DNA of 64,000 nucleotides from Bacillus sp. FJAT-14578 (GTDB lineage Bacteria; Bacillota; Bacilli; Bacillales; Bacillaceae_H): positions 62,001 to 126,000 of the forward strand of contig NZ_KI632508.1 of the NCBI RefSeq assembly GCF_000504165.1, given 5' to 3'. Shown here one piece after another: positions 15,884 to 25,983 of this stretch (position 1 is the first letter of the stretch; each line of letters begins with the position of its first letter). The notes under the pieces are model-generated. The model searched no databases, had not been told where the DNA came from, and saw nothing but the letters and a program-made list of their open reading frames with translations. The position numbers and the translations under genes were made by a program.

Positions 15884-16930
15884 CTATTTCAGTTTACTTG
15901 CAGAATACTCATGGATAAACGCAGTCAATCTTTTCAATGTTTCTGGATTTACTTGCGGGAACACGCCGTGTCCAAGGTTGAAGACATATCCCGGTTGAGT
16001 CATTCCTTGATCTAAAATGGCTTTCGCACGCTCTTCAATGACTTCCCATGGTGCCAAAAGAATAGCAGGGTCCAAGTTTCCTTGAACGGCTTTTGTAATC
16101 CCCATCTCTCTCGCCTCTTGAATTGGTAGACGCCAGTCAAGTCCGACTACATCAAGCGGGAGGTCATGCCACTCTTTTGCAAGATGACTTGCCCCCACTC
16201 CAAACATGATAAGAGGCACATTTTTCTCTCGTAATTCAGAGAAAATGCGTTCCATCACCGGTTTAATGAAATAGCGGTAATCCGCCACATTCAGGGCGCC
16301 AACCCATGAATCAAAAATTTGGACGGCTCTTGCCCCTGCATCGATTTGCGCCTTTACATATGTAATCGTCATGTCTGCCAACTTGTCCATCATAGCAAAC
16401 CAAGCTTTTGGTTCCGCATACATAAATGCTTTTGTTTTGTTATAGTTTTTCGATGGACCGCCTTCAATCATATAGCTTGCCAGCGTAAACGGTGCACCGG
16501 CAAAACCGATAAGCGGTACGTTCAATTGCTCTCTTGTCAGCAACTTAATCGTTTCCAATACGTACGGCACATCTTCTTCAGGTGAAATTTCACCTAACTT
16601 TTCTACATCAGCCATGGAACGGATAGGATTATCGATCACTGGCCCAATACCCGTTTTAATATCAACATCCACTCCAATCGCTGGAAGCGGCGTCATAATG
16701 TCTTTATAAAGAATTGCTGCATCTACATCATACTGCTCCACAGGAAGACGCGTTACATAGGCACACAGCTCCGGCTGATGCGTAATTTCAAATAAGGAGT
16801 ATTTTTCCTTTAATTTTCTGTACTCGGGTTGTGAACGGCCTGCCTGACGCATGTACCATACAGGAACATAATCTGTCTTTTCGCCTCGGCAAGCTTTTAA
16901 AAATGTTTCGTTTATTCTTCGTTGATCCAT
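15884..16930 (-). CDS. hemE: uroporphyrinogen decarboxylase
   Basis: HemE decarboxylates uroporphyrinogen III to coproporphyrinogen III in the cytoplasm. The 348-residue protein carries the signature VPVWYMRQAGRSQPEYR near residue 22, the substrate-binding aspartate region ILYKDIMTPLPAIGVDVD, FAGAPFTLASYMIEGGPS and the C-terminal FNLGHGVFPQVNPE. The ATG follows GGGGGAAAGG. It heads the hemE-hemH pair, upstream of which lies pbpF on the same strand after a 142-bp gap. Confidence 0.96.
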   Translation of the reverse strand: MDQRRINETFLKACRGEKTDYVPVWYMRQAGRSQPEYRKLKEKYSLFEITHQPELCAYVTRLPVEQYDVDAAILYKDIMTPLPAIGVDVDIKTGIGPVIDNPIRSMADVEKLGEISPEEDVPYVLETIKLLTREQLNVPLIGFAGAPFTLASYMIEGGPSKNYNKTKAFMYAEPKAWFAMMDKLADMTITYVKAQIDAGARAVQIFDSWVGALNVADYRYFIKPVMERIFSELREKNVPLIMFGVGASHLAKEWHDLPLDVVGLDWRLPIQEAREMGITKAVQGNLDPAILLAPWEVIEERAKAILDQGMTQPGYVFNLGHGVFPQVNPETLKRLTAFIHEYSASKLK

Positions 16931-17072
16931 GACCTTTCCCCCATTTATATCATCTATACGCCATTATAGTATGTTTTCATTTTTCGAACCAGACTCCACT
17001 TGCAACTATACCGATTATTTCCTTCATTGTATAGTTTCCAACGAAAAATTTCAAAAAATCGCCACGAGCCTT

Positions 17073-19220
17073 CTATTGCACAGCTTCTTCACTAAAAAAC
17101 GCAGGAATGACTTCATTCGATTTATCGCCTTGCTGCTTCGTTAATTGATTATACGGAACAATATAAAAAGATGGAATGTTTAAAACATTAACCATTTCAA
17201 CGTCGTATTCGCCTTTCCCTTTCACTTTTCCGACCAAACGAGCGTCCCCATCTTTCAACTCGTATATATGATATACCAATCGTTTGTCAGATGAAGGTGT
17301 CCATGTCAGCCGTACTGTAAACAAACCGAGCGGCTTGAAAATAACATCGCTGGTTAAATCGTTAACTGCTTGGAGATGAATCGGCTCCGGTAAATCCTTA
17401 ACATTCTCTGGAAGGGTAAAGGCTGTTGCATGTTTCAAAGGTGATCTTGTTAAAATATCTTTAAACAACCTTGTTGGATAAGAACTTCCCTTTGTCAAAT
17501 AATGCTGTTTATCCGTCCTATCGTATCCCATCCAGACTGCCCCCACTACATCATCTGTATATCCTACAAACCATGTATCTTTGGAAGCTCCTTTTACCCC
17601 GGTATAAGAAGTCGTACCTGTTTTTCCCGCAAGAGCTCCTTGAAAGCTTCCAGATTTGGCGGTACCTTCCTTCACCACCGTTTCAAGCATTTTTGTCATA
17701 TCCCATGCCGTTTGTTTGGAAAATACTTTTTCTTCTTTTAGTGCAGCCTCGGCAATCACCGTTCCATGGCGATCTTCAATTTTTTGAATAAAAAACGGTT
17801 CAATCGTTTTTCCTTCGCTGGAGAAGGCCCTGTACGCAGAAACGATTGATAGCGGGGTCACGCCTTCTTTTAGTCCTCCAAGTGCCATTGCAAGACCATC
17901 ATCTTCGATTTCCAACCCTAAACGGTTTAAATATTGCTTGCTTGTCCCGATTCCTAATTCGTTCAATGCCCAAACGGCAGGAGCGTTCGTGGAGTGAACT
18001 AACGCATCATACATCGTGATGGTCCCCTTATACTGGCCATCTATATTTTGAGGAGCATATCCGTCATATGTAAGAGCTTTGTCCTCCAATAAAGAATAGG
18101 GTTGAAACTTCTTCTCCTGCAGTGCAGGAGCGTAAACGGCCAGAGGTTTAAATGTAGAGCCCGGCTGCCGCTTAATATTGACTCGATTTAATCCTTTTTG
18201 GACATAATCCCTTCCCCCAATGACCGATAACACACCACCCGTTTTTTGATCCATCAACACAAAAGCACCTTGCACCGTTTCGTCTGTACCTGGAAAATAG
18301 CTTCCTTTTTGAAATAGGTCATAGGCTGTTTTTTGAACATCCCGATTCATGGGAACGGTAATTTTATACCCTCCCTTTAATAGCTCTTCATTGGAAATGG
18401 AGTACTTGTCCTTCGCCTCATCCATCACCATATCAAGATAAGTCAAAAAGGCTGGCTCCTTTACTTGCTGGTGTACATCCAACGCCAATGTTCGGCCTTG
18501 CAGCCTTACGGTCTGTTCACTCGTTAAATAATCTGATTTCCGCATTAAATCCAAGACAACATTCCGGCGCTGTAAGCTTCTTTCCGGATGTAAAATAGGA
18601 GAATACGCTCCCGGAGCTTTCGGCAATGCAGCCAGCAAGGCACCTTGTTCCACTGTTAATTGTTCAACATCCTTATTGAAATAAAGCTTGGACGCTGCTT
18701 GAATACCGTATGCGCCATGCCCAAAATAAATTTGATTTAAATACACTTCCAATATTTTTTGCTTGCTGTACCTCTTTTCTAAATTCAAAGCAATCACGAC
18801 TTCTTTTGTTTTACGCATCCATGTTTTCTCGCTTGATAAAAAGACATTTTTGGCTACTTGCTGCGTGATGGTGCTCCCGCCCTCGACTTTGCTTCCCGCA
18901 AGCAGGTCTTTGTACAGCGCCCGTCCAATCGCTTTTATATCGATCCCATGGTGATAATAAAAACGGGCGTCTTCCACAGCTATGAACGCCTGCTGCACAT
19001 GTTCCGGAATTTCTTTAATAGACACGATATCCCGATTTTCAACATAGAGCCTTGTAATTTCATTTCCCTTCTCATCCACTAACGTAGCAGCGGAATTCAT
19101 CACAAATTTCTTCTCGTCAATGATATATTTTCCTAAGAATAAAATGAGAAGATATCCAATAAAGGCAAGCAAAACCATCCCTATAATGGAAAAGGCTGCA
19201 ATCATCCCTCTTCTGTTCAC
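17073..19220 (-). CDS. pbpF: class A penicillin-binding protein PbpF
   Basis: This bifunctional peptidoglycan glycosyltransferase/transpeptidase has 715 residues: an N-terminal membrane anchor (about 8-28), a GT51 domain with EDARFYYHHGID, GGSTITQQVAKN and KILEVYLNQIYFGHGAYGI, then a transpeptidase domain with catalytic serine in GSTFKP, the STN triad and AGKTGTT. A short beta-rich C-terminal domain follows. It closely matches B. subtilis PbpF, a sporulation-linked PBP. A GTG at 19220 is chosen because GAGGTG lies 6 nt upstream; an upstream in-frame GTG at 19241 is possible. It is divergent from hmoB, as in B. subtilis. Confidence 0.93.
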   Translation of the reverse strand: MNRRGMIAAFSIIGMVLLAFIGYLLILFLGKYIIDEKKFVMNSAATLVDEKGNEITRLYVENRDIVSIKEIPEHVQQAFIAVEDARFYYHHGIDIKAIGRALYKDLLAGSKVEGGSTITQQVAKNVFLSSEKTWMRKTKEVVIALNLEKRYSKQKILEVYLNQIYFGHGAYGIQAASKLYFNKDVEQLTVEQGALLAALPKAPGAYSPILHPERSLQRRNVVLDLMRKSDYLTSEQTVRLQGRTLALDVHQQVKEPAFLTYLDMVMDEAKDKYSISNEELLKGGYKITVPMNRDVQKTAYDLFQKGSYFPGTDETVQGAFVLMDQKTGGVLSVIGGRDYVQKGLNRVNIKRQPGSTFKPLAVYAPALQEKKFQPYSLLEDKALTYDGYAPQNIDGQYKGTITMYDALVHSTNAPAVWALNELGIGTSKQYLNRLGLEIEDDGLAMALGGLKEGVTPLSIVSAYRAFSSEGKTIEPFFIQKIEDRHGTVIAEAALKEEKVFSKQTAWDMTKMLETVVKEGTAKSGSFQGALAGKTGTTSYTGVKGASKDTWFVGYTDDVVGAVWMGYDRTDKQHYLTKGSSYPTRLFKDILTRSPLKHATAFTLPENVKDLPEPIHLQAVNDLTSDVIFKPLGLFTVRLTWTPSSDKRLVYHIYELKDGDARLVGKVKGKGEYDVEMVNVLNIPSFYIVPYNQLTKQQGDKSNEVIPAFFSEEAVQ

Positions 19221-19413
19221 ATCAATCACCTCGCGTTTCACTAGGATGATAGTAGGGTAAAATTAAGTATCGATACTTTTTTACTTTTCATAACAGGATG
19301 TCCTAAATCTCTCGACACCATTGCCCATCCTACACTATTTGATTCAAAAATCCATGACACAAGTTCTCTAAACATGAGAAAAGTGCCCCGTTATGAAGAA
19401 AATAAGTCCATTT

Positions 19414-19442
19414 TTGTATTCTTTTGTATCAAATTATATAAT
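19414..19442 (+). promoter_or_regulatory. sigma-A promoter of hmoB
   Basis: TTGTAT (19414-19419), 17 nt, TATAAT (19437-19442), about 70 bp upstream of the hmoB start. Confidence 0.6.
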
Positions 19443-19513
19443 TTAGTATGAAGATAAACGAAACATTATATACCAAAATAAGGAAATTATACACAAAAAA
19501 GAGAGGGATTAGC

Positions 19514-20023
19514 ATGAACGTTTTCATTACATTCGGAACAGCTGATTATTTGCAAAAGGTAAAAGAAAAACACCTTCAAGAAACCATGGTTCTCATGTCC
19601 AATGGGGATAATGCCATGCTGATTCATGAAACAACGGAAGAAACTGTTTTTAATTCAGGCCATCACTATGAAGTACTAGATGCGGTCGGCAGTGTAGAAC
19701 AGGGTGGTTTTGCCGTATTAAATAACATTCCTGTTACGGATGAAGGCCGTCCTGTATTTGAATATCGCTTCAGCCAGCGGGCCGGATTGATTGAACAAGA
19801 ACCGGGATTTATAGCCATTCGGGTTTTGCGTCCAATCGATACAAATACATATGTGATTTTAACGATGTGGGATTCCGAAATATCCTTTAAAAAATGGCAG
19901 GATTCCAAAGCTTATGAGAAAGCTCATGCCAAACGAGGAACATCTGAAGGAATCGACCAGCAAAAACCCGTCTTTTCCGGACCATCTTATGTCACTACTT
20001 ATCATGTAATGTCCAAAGAATAA
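19514..20023 (+). CDS. hmoB: haem-degrading monooxygenase HmoB (IsdG-like)
   Basis: This 169-residue protein resembles B. subtilis HmoB (YhgC): an N-terminal extension of about 65 residues followed by an antibiotic-biosynthesis-monooxygenase (ABM/IsdG) domain. FEYRFSQRAGLIEQEPGFIAIRV and LTMWDSEISFKKWQDSKAYEKAH carry the family tryptophan and the probable haem-ligand histidine. It opens haem to release iron. The ATG at 19514 follows GAGAGGGATT; the longer open frame has no ribosome binding site. Its place next to pbpF is conserved with B. subtilis, and it sits close to the haem synthesis genes. Confidence 0.88.
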   Translation: MNVFITFGTADYLQKVKEKHLQETMVLMSNGDNAMLIHETTEETVFNSGHHYEVLDAVGSVEQGGFAVLNNIPVTDEGRPVFEYRFSQRAGLIEQEPGFIAIRVLRPIDTNTYVILTMWDSEISFKKWQDSKAYEKAHAKRGTSEGIDQQKPVFSGPSYVTTYHVMSKE

Positions 20024-20055
20024 AAAGAACACCGGCAATGTACTGGACCAATCTT

Positions 20056-20107
20056 TATACGTAAATAAACAGACATGGATGCATCCATGTCTGTTTATTT
20101 ACGTATA
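20056..20107. terminator. 52-bp perfect palindrome, bidirectional terminator
   Basis: Two exact 26-nt complementary halves, with core ACATGGATGCATCCATGT and outer TTTATTTACG tails. It separates hmoB from yhfA. Confidence 0.75.
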
Positions 20108-20175
20108 GGGCATTCGCACATTTGAACGGCCTTGTCATATCTTATAATACAGTGACCTATTTAGGAGGGATTTTT

Positions 20176-21567
20176 ATGGGAATTGAACTGTCAGCCCTTC
20201 ATTGGATTTATGTGAGCTTCATTTTTCTCATCATCGGCTTCATGGTTATGAGAAGAGATACAAGTCTTGTTTGCATAGCCGGAATTTTCCTATTGGCCAT
20301 TACAGCTACATCTTCATTAAGCGGTGCCGTAAGCGGTATTTTCAATAGCTTTATTTATGCCATCACCGAACTTCTTCCCACCATTCTCGTCATCTCCATT
20401 ATTGTAGCCATGAGTAAAGCCCTGACTACAACAGGAGTTAACGACGTTATGATTTCCCCATTTGCACGTCTCATCAAGACTCCCGCTTTGGCCTATTGGA
20501 TCATCGGATTATTGATGATGGCCATTTCATGGTTTTTTTGGCCTTCTCCAGCCGTCGCTTTATTAGGAGCTGTTCTGCTCCCCGTTGCATTGCGTGTCGG
20601 CCTCCCGGCGTTGGGAGTTGCTATGGCCATGAACTTGTTTGGTCATGGAATTGCACTGTCAGGGGATTTCATCATACAGGCAGCACCAAAATTGACAGCG
20701 GATGCCGCCGGATTATCTGTTAATGAAGTGATCACTGCAAGCATTCCGCTAGTAATCGTAATGGGAACAGTGACTACTGTTACGGCCTTCTTCTTTCTAA
20801 GAAGAGAAATGAAAAACGGGACCCTTACTTCCGAACAAGCAGAAACATCGGCTTCTTCAGATAAAGATGAGACGCTCTCCCTTTCTCTTCGCATAAAACA
20901 ATTCATTGCCATCGTTATTCCTATTTTATTTGCCATTGATGTATGGGCCATGTTTGTGTTGAACTTACAAGGGGGAGATGCTACCGCATTAATCGGGGGA
21001 ACCTCTGTCTTCATCCTTATTCTTATTACTCTCATCGCCTACAAAGGAAAGGGTTTGGAGAAAACGACGAGCTATTTAATCGAAGGCTTTCAGTTTGGGT
21101 TTAAAGTGTTCGGTCCCGTTATTCCGATTGCTGCATTCTTCTACTTGGGTGATGCAGGATTCCAGGCTATTCTCGGCGATTTTCTGCCGAAAGAATCCCA
21201 CGGAATCGTGAATGACTTGGGGATAGCCCTTGCCTCCATCGTTCCGTTAAACGCCCAGATCGGGGCCATTACGTTAACAGGTGTCGGGGCCATTACAGGT
21301 CTTGATGGTTCCGGCTTTTCAGGCATCTCTCTTGCCGGTTCCATTGCTCAACTATTTTCTACTGCCATAGGGGCGGGAGCTGCCACATTAACGGCACTTG
21401 GACAAATCGCTGCCATTTGGGTCGGAGGAGGTACCCTCGTTCCCTGGGCGCTGATCCCGGCCGCCGCCATTTGTGGTGTAGACCCGTTTGAACTGGCACG
21501 TAAAAACCTGCTTCCTGTCACGATTGGATTAATCGTCACAACGATTGTCGCCATGTTTTTAATTTAA
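20176..21567 (+). CDS. yhfA: YhfA-like multi-pass transporter
   Basis: This 463-residue integral membrane protein has about 11-12 hydrophobic segments and the same length as I recall for B. subtilis YhfA. Features include an amphipathic SKALTTTGVNDVMISPFARL segment, the aromatic WFFWPSPAVALLGAVLLPVAL, and a re-entrant-like glycine-rich GVGAITGLDGSGFSGISLAGS. These fit an ion-coupled transporter of the Na+/H+ antiporter or organic-anion (GntP/DctM-like) type; the substrate is not identifiable. The ATG at 20176 follows AGGAGGG. It is monocistronic, bounded by a palindromic terminator upstream and a hairpin downstream. Confidence 0.75.
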   Translation: MGIELSALHWIYVSFIFLIIGFMVMRRDTSLVCIAGIFLLAITATSSLSGAVSGIFNSFIYAITELLPTILVISIIVAMSKALTTTGVNDVMISPFARLIKTPALAYWIIGLLMMAISWFFWPSPAVALLGAVLLPVALRVGLPALGVAMAMNLFGHGIALSGDFIIQAAPKLTADAAGLSVNEVITASIPLVIVMGTVTTVTAFFFLRREMKNGTLTSEQAETSASSDKDETLSLSLRIKQFIAIVIPILFAIDVWAMFVLNLQGGDATALIGGTSVFILILITLIAYKGKGLEKTTSYLIEGFQFGFKVFGPVIPIAAFFYLGDAGFQAILGDFLPKESHGIVNDLGIALASIVPLNAQIGAITLTGVGAITGLDGSGFSGISLAGSIAQLFSTAIGAGAATLTALGQIAAIWVGGGTLVPWALIPAAAICGVDPFELARKNLLPVTIGLIVTTIVAMFLI

Positions 21568-21619
21568 TTACATCTAAACGTGAAATCTATTCTTGAAGAG
21601 ATGACGTTTTAAAACAGAA

Positions 21620-21663
21620 AAGGCGGTCCGTTAGCATATTTCCAAATGCTGACGAACTGCCTC
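21620..21663 (+). terminator. terminator after yhfA
   Basis: AGGCGGTCCGTTAGCAT pairs with ATGCTGACGAACTGCCT (a few mismatches), followed by CTTTCTTTTT. Confidence 0.7.
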
Positions 21664-21729
21664 TTTCTTTTTGGCGGTTTTCGCAAACCTTGTTGCTTTT
21701 GGAGCGTCTTTTTCCACTTTTACTTATGC

Positions 21730-22386
21730 TTACTTCCAGCTCTTACATATACGTTGATAAACCGTTATAGCCATGATAAGCATCAATCCGCCTAAACTGT
21801 ATCCTGCCAGAACATCTGTCACATAATGCTCACGAAGGACAAACCTGCTTACGCCCATGACCATCATTAATAAAATCACAGCATATAGAACCATGCTTTT
21901 CAGTAAAGGACGAGACGAGTGTTGATGAATAAAGTATACAATCAATCCGTACATAATCAGCCCAACCATCGCATGGCCGCTTGGAAAACTATAACCTTCT
22001 GCCACAACACCATCCAAAAGCGGACGTTCCCTTTGAATCCAGTCCTTTACTAGTTTATTAACAAAGTTGCCTCCCAGCACAAATAAAAACATCGTAAGCA
22101 TTCCCGCATAGTCCCTCTTTATGAACCATAAAAGAATGATAGTCAAAATGGAGATGCTAATGATAGCCGGTTTTGAAGCTAATGCTGACACCACTTCCAG
22201 TACTGCAATCCCTCCCGGTCCCATCCAGCCCGTAAACAGATTGTACATTTGCTCATCAAAGGCTGGATGTTGATTTCCAGCAATGATAATTGAAATGATT
22301 GCAAATGATGACATACAAATAGCAAATAAACATAAAAGCCATATGTTCGTTCTTCTTTTTGATTCGTATGAACGCTGAATTTCCAC
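21730..22386 (-). CDS. PAP2 superfamily membrane phosphatase
   Basis: This 218-residue protein has six hydrophobic segments and all three PAP2 signature motifs: KDWIQRERP (motif 1), YSFPSGHAM (motif 2, catalytic His) and SRFVLREHYVTDVLAG (motif 3, nucleophile His). It probably dephosphorylates an isoprenoid or lipid pyrophosphate such as undecaprenyl pyrophosphate or phosphatidylglycerol phosphate at the membrane surface. It is similar in plan to B. subtilis YodM/BcrC, but I cannot decide between them. It is convergent with yhfA and divergent from the amidohydrolase. Confidence 0.85.
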   Translation of the reverse strand: MEIQRSYESKRRTNIWLLCLFAICMSSFAIISIIIAGNQHPAFDEQMYNLFTGWMGPGGIAVLEVVSALASKPAIISISILTIILLWFIKRDYAGMLTMFLFVLGGNFVNKLVKDWIQRERPLLDGVVAEGYSFPSGHAMVGLIMYGLIVYFIHQHSSRPLLKSMVLYAVILLMMVMGVSRFVLREHYVTDVLAGYSLGGLMLIMAITVYQRICKSWK

Positions 22387-22578
22387 GGTCCTTTCCCCCC
22401 TCTCGCCTATTTTAATCTCTTTTAATTATAGAGACAGGACAAAGATAGGCAATATATTTTTCTTTATCTAAAACTTTTTACGGTGTTATAATTGTAAGAA
22501 ATATCTATTTTTTTAAGACGAGCTTCTATCACTTACTTCGTTTATAGGTTCCACTACATATTATAAGGGGGTTATGAC

Positions 22579-23790
22579 ATGTTTTCCGATTTTATGAAGG
22601 CTCTTGAGCAGAAGTATGAGCAAATGGTCGAAATAAGACGCTATCTCCATCAATATCCGGAACTTTCATTTAAAGAATATCAAACAGCGGCTTATATTCG
22701 CTCTTTTTATGAAAAGCGCAGCATTCCGGTTCAAGCGAATGTAGGCGGCAATGGCCTAGTCGCTGTTATTGAAGGAAAAAAACCTGGAAAAACAGTAGCA
22801 CTGCGGGCTGACTTCGATGCCCTTCCTATTCAGGATGAAAAGGATGTACCTTATAAATCAACCGTTCCTGGAGTCATGCACGCTTGCGGCCACGATGGCC
22901 ACACTGCCACTTTGCTCTCTTTGGCAGAAGTACTATACGATATGAGGGAACACCTTCACGGGAAGATTGTGTGCATTCATCAACACGCGGAAGAATATGC
23001 TCCAGGGGGAGCGAAAGACATGATTGAGGCTGGCTGCCTTGAAGGTGTTGATGCCATTTTCGGTACTCACTTATGGGCAACCGTCCCTACTGGTGTCATT
23101 CAATACCGAACCGGTCCTATCATGGCAGCCGCAGACCGCTTTGAAATTACGGTTAAAGGGTCTGGCGGCCATGGGGCTCAGCCTCATAAAACGAAGGATT
23201 CCATCGTGATTGCTTCACAGCTTGTCATGAATTTACAGCAAATCGTGAGTCGACGTGTCAACCCAATTGATTCAGCTGTCGTCACCGTTGGGTCATTTGT
23301 AGCGGAAAATGCCTTTAACGTCATTGCCGACAGAGCCAAACTTATTGGTACCGTCCGTACCTTCAATGAAGAGGTCAGAACGCAAATCGAAGATGAAATT
23401 GAACGGATTATAAAAGGTACCTGCCTCGCTGCAGATGCAGATTATGAATATGTTTATACACGGGGTTATCCTGCTGTTGTTAATCATCAAGAAGAAACGG
23501 AATTCTTAATCGATACGGCAAAAGGAGTCGAAGGCGTGATTGCGGTGGAGGAAACAGAGCCCCATATGGGCGGAGAGGATTTCGCTTATTACCTTCAACA
23601 TGTAAAAGGCACCTTCTTCTTTACCGGGGCAAAAGCACCTGAAGTGACAAACCCTTACCCGCACCACCATCCACGTTTCAATTTTGATGAAAAAGCGATG
23701 CTAATCGCCGCAAAGGTGCTGGGGACGGCGGCATGGACATACCTAGAGAAAAACCAGCCTATTGAAGAAAGCGTGACAACGAATAACTAA
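22579..23790 (+). CDS. yhaA: M20 family amidohydrolase (YhaA-like)
   Basis: This 403-residue metallohydrolase removes acyl groups from N-acylated amino acids or similar amides. M20D features are clear: RRYLHQYPELSFKEY, the metal-binding MHACGHDGHTA block, HQHAEEYAPGGAKDMIEAGC, the dimerisation-domain SGGHGAQPHKTKDSI and GGEDFAYYL with a C-terminal histidine cluster. AAGGGGG precedes the ATG. It is next to ecsC as yhaA is in B. subtilis. A family A element starts 22 bp after the stop and probably provides its terminator. Confidence 0.85.
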   Translation: MFSDFMKALEQKYEQMVEIRRYLHQYPELSFKEYQTAAYIRSFYEKRSIPVQANVGGNGLVAVIEGKKPGKTVALRADFDALPIQDEKDVPYKSTVPGVMHACGHDGHTATLLSLAEVLYDMREHLHGKIVCIHQHAEEYAPGGAKDMIEAGCLEGVDAIFGTHLWATVPTGVIQYRTGPIMAAADRFEITVKGSGGHGAQPHKTKDSIVIASQLVMNLQQIVSRRVNPIDSAVVTVGSFVAENAFNVIADRAKLIGTVRTFNEEVRTQIEDEIERIIKGTCLAADADYEYVYTRGYPAVVNHQEETEFLIDTAKGVEGVIAVEETEPHMGGEDFAYYLQHVKGTFFFTGAKAPEVTNPYPHHHPRFNFDEKAMLIAAKVLGTAAWTYLEKNQPIEESVTTNN

Positions 23791-23812
23791 TGAATACAAT
23801 AAACTAACAAAA

Positions 23813-23963
23813 GAGGATGTGTCAAAAGGTTAAAAAGCACCCTTTTGACACATCCTCCTGAAAGGCCCTATCATGAAAATCCAGTAAAATCAAGGATTTC
23901 GTAATGAGACCTTTCATTAAAAATCCATTTTGACGGTTGATTAGAGGTTTATGGGACAGCCTC
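23813..23963 (+). repeat. MITE-like repeat family A, copy 3 (full length, 151 bp)
   Basis: Starts GAGGATGTGTCAAAAGG and ends with the near-complement of that sequence (read on the minus strand, GAGGCTGTCCCATAAAC). Between them are a first hairpin (GTGTCAAAAGG / CCTTTTGACAC), a second one (CTGAAAGG / CCTTTCA) with inner AGTAAAATCAA loop, and an AT-rich tail. It fills the yhaA-ecsC gap. Confidence 0.75.
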
Positions 23964-23982
23964 TTTCTCTTAAAGATGACAT

Positions 23983-24708
23983 TCAACCAAGACCGTCTTT
24001 GAGCAAACGCAGACGATAGACATTCATGGCCGTTTCACCTAGATGATCGAGAAGACGATAGTTCGCGACCGCACCAACGACCGCACCGATTCCTGGCATA
24101 AGCTGGAGCATTTTCACAAAATCAATATAGTCACGATACTCCTGTTGAAAAGTGCGCCAATCAACCTCTTTTGCTTCTTTCGGATCGCTGTTCCACCTCT
24201 CCAATTTCCCCAAAATGACAGGACGCAATTCATCACTGCAAAACGCCAAATGAAAAATATATAAAACAAAAATGCGTTCCTCCATTTTTTTGATGTCAAA
24301 ACCGTAAATGGACGCTATGTCGAATAAGCATTTCATTTTAATGGATAATAGAAGCGGAAAATCAGCCAATCCCCACAAAAAACCGCCGGCCCCTGTCCCT
24401 GCTCCTTCCACTGCCGCCGTTTTTTTATATTGCTCAATCGTTTTCAATACCAGCTGCTCTTTTTGCTCTAATGAAAAGTTGGCAGTACTTTTAGTCTTTG
24501 TTGTTAAATTAGAGCCCATAATGGTCGCTTGAACCATTTTTTTGATGCTTTCGGTGATTACTTCATGGATCTTTTCTGGAATTTTATTATTAATTTTCAC
24601 TTGAACCTTCTTGGCCATGCGCTGAAAAACAGGAGATTTTTTATCCATCGCTGCCTTCCAGTTGATCACTTCAGCTAGTGCTTTCTGTTCATATGCATCC
24701 ATACGCAT
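23983..24708 (-). CDS. ecsC: EcsC family protein
   Basis: This 241-residue protein of the EcsC family lies downstream of ecsAB as in B. subtilis. A glycine/alanine-rich segment (AAVEGAGTGAGGFLWGLADFPLLLSIK) at about 95-120 and a second near the end (LMPGIGAVVGAVANYRLL) are the family hallmarks and look membrane-associating. Its biochemical role is not known; EcsA and EcsB form the ABC transporter. AAAAGGATGAT precedes the start; two ATGs two codons apart are possible. Confidence 0.9.
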   Translation of the reverse strand: MRMDAYEQKALAEVINWKAAMDKKSPVFQRMAKKVQVKINNKIPEKIHEVITESIKKMVQATIMGSNLTTKTKSTANFSLEQKEQLVLKTIEQYKKTAAVEGAGTGAGGFLWGLADFPLLLSIKMKCLFDIASIYGFDIKKMEERIFVLYIFHLAFCSDELRPVILGKLERWNSDPKEAKEVDWRTFQQEYRDYIDFVKMLQLMPGIGAVVGAVANYRLLDHLGETAMNVYRLRLLKDGLG

Positions 24709-24771
24709 ATCATCCTTTTCTTCGATTGTTACTAATGATACGAATGAGCTCCTAATTCGTTTCCTTCTTTT

Positions 24772-25983
24772 TTACATTTTTTTAAGCTTGGAACGAATAT
24801 AAATTTTGATGAACAGCTGACTGAATAAAAGCCCCGTAAACAAAACGGCTGAACCTGTAATGGCATTTTTCGGGAAAACGAATAAAGATAACAGAACGGC
24901 TTGACCACTTAAGACGATTTGAAGCAAATTCAAAAAAGTTTTTTCCCTGTATGCCTCTTTAATGGGATATAAGGACGTCCACAGCTTATACTCATGATGC
25001 TTCCATAACGGCATGAGTTGAAAACCGGTCAAATAAATAACAGCCACAGCCACTATCATGTTTCCATATTGCAGCGGAGCGTTCCACAGTATAAGCCCGC
25101 CGATAATCGTCAATCGGATAACCAAGCCAAAATAATCGCCGGCCCGCAAAAACGTTCGACTATATAAATACTGATAAGAAGCGGATGAAGTAAACGGTAT
25201 GCGTTTCAATAACCAGTCCATATAAGCGCGTCGCACTATCTTCTCTTTTATGTTTGGAACATCGGTAAATAAATTGGCCATGCGGTAAAAGAACAGCATC
25301 CGCTTTGTTTCCAGCTCAATTAAATGCTCCCACTTTAACGGCTTTTTCTTTGTTAACACATAGTAATAATAAGCCAAGCCAGCAATGAGGACCGCCACGG
25401 CTAAAGGAAAAGAAAGATGGGCGTTCGCAAACAGCAAATAAGCAAATACGCCATTTAGTGCAAACCTAACTGCATAATCGGCTCCTCTTGCCGAAAAATC
25501 TTCAAAATATGTCATATGCCATGACATAAAGGCGTTTGCAAGCTTCACCAATAAAAAAAGAATGAACACCTTTACAATCGATCCGTAAGCTTGTCCTGTC
25601 GCCTTCACATAAAGAGGGGCCAAGGCAGCAACCGTAATTAATAGCACGTAGACTTGAGATGTAAAACTAAAGAAAAAAGACTTGATCAAATAAGGCTTCA
25701 TTCGTTGTTCCAAAGGAAGTAAGAAGACGATGTCAGCCTGTTTGAAAAAGGTCCGAATCCCTCCTGTCGTTAATACAATCCCCATAATAAGCGCCATCAC
25801 AAAAGCGGCAGGAAAAGATGGAGACAGTTGCTCAAGCCATAATTGATAATAATAGGCCGCTCCCCCAAGAATAAAAATTAAGACAATCTTTAAGTGGTCG
25901 TTCAGCATGTACTTCAAATATTTTCTCGTGTCGGCCATATATTGCTGAACTCGTTGTTTCCACAGAGCATTTACATCATTCAT
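24772..25983 (-). CDS. ecsB: ABC transporter permease EcsB
   Basis: This 403-residue multi-pass permease of the EcsAB exporter is needed in B. subtilis for normal secretion, competence and regulated intramembrane proteolysis. It has 9-10 hydrophobic segments and the family N-terminus WKQRVQQYMADTRKYLKYMLNDH. Its start overlaps the ecsA stop by 8 bp. It is followed 63 bp later by ecsC. Confidence 0.92.
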   Translation of the reverse strand: MNDVNALWKQRVQQYMADTRKYLKYMLNDHLKIVLIFILGGAAYYYQLWLEQLSPSFPAAFVMALIMGIVLTTGGIRTFFKQADIVFLLPLEQRMKPYLIKSFFFSFTSQVYVLLITVAALAPLYVKATGQAYGSIVKVFILFLLVKLANAFMSWHMTYFEDFSARGADYAVRFALNGVFAYLLFANAHLSFPLAVAVLIAGLAYYYYVLTKKKPLKWEHLIELETKRMLFFYRMANLFTDVPNIKEKIVRRAYMDWLLKRIPFTSSASYQYLYSRTFLRAGDYFGLVIRLTIIGGLILWNAPLQYGNMIVAVAVIYLTGFQLMPLWKHHEYKLWTSLYPIKEAYREKTFLNLLQIVLSGQAVLLSLFVFPKNAITGSAVLFTGLLFSQLFIKIYIRSKLKKM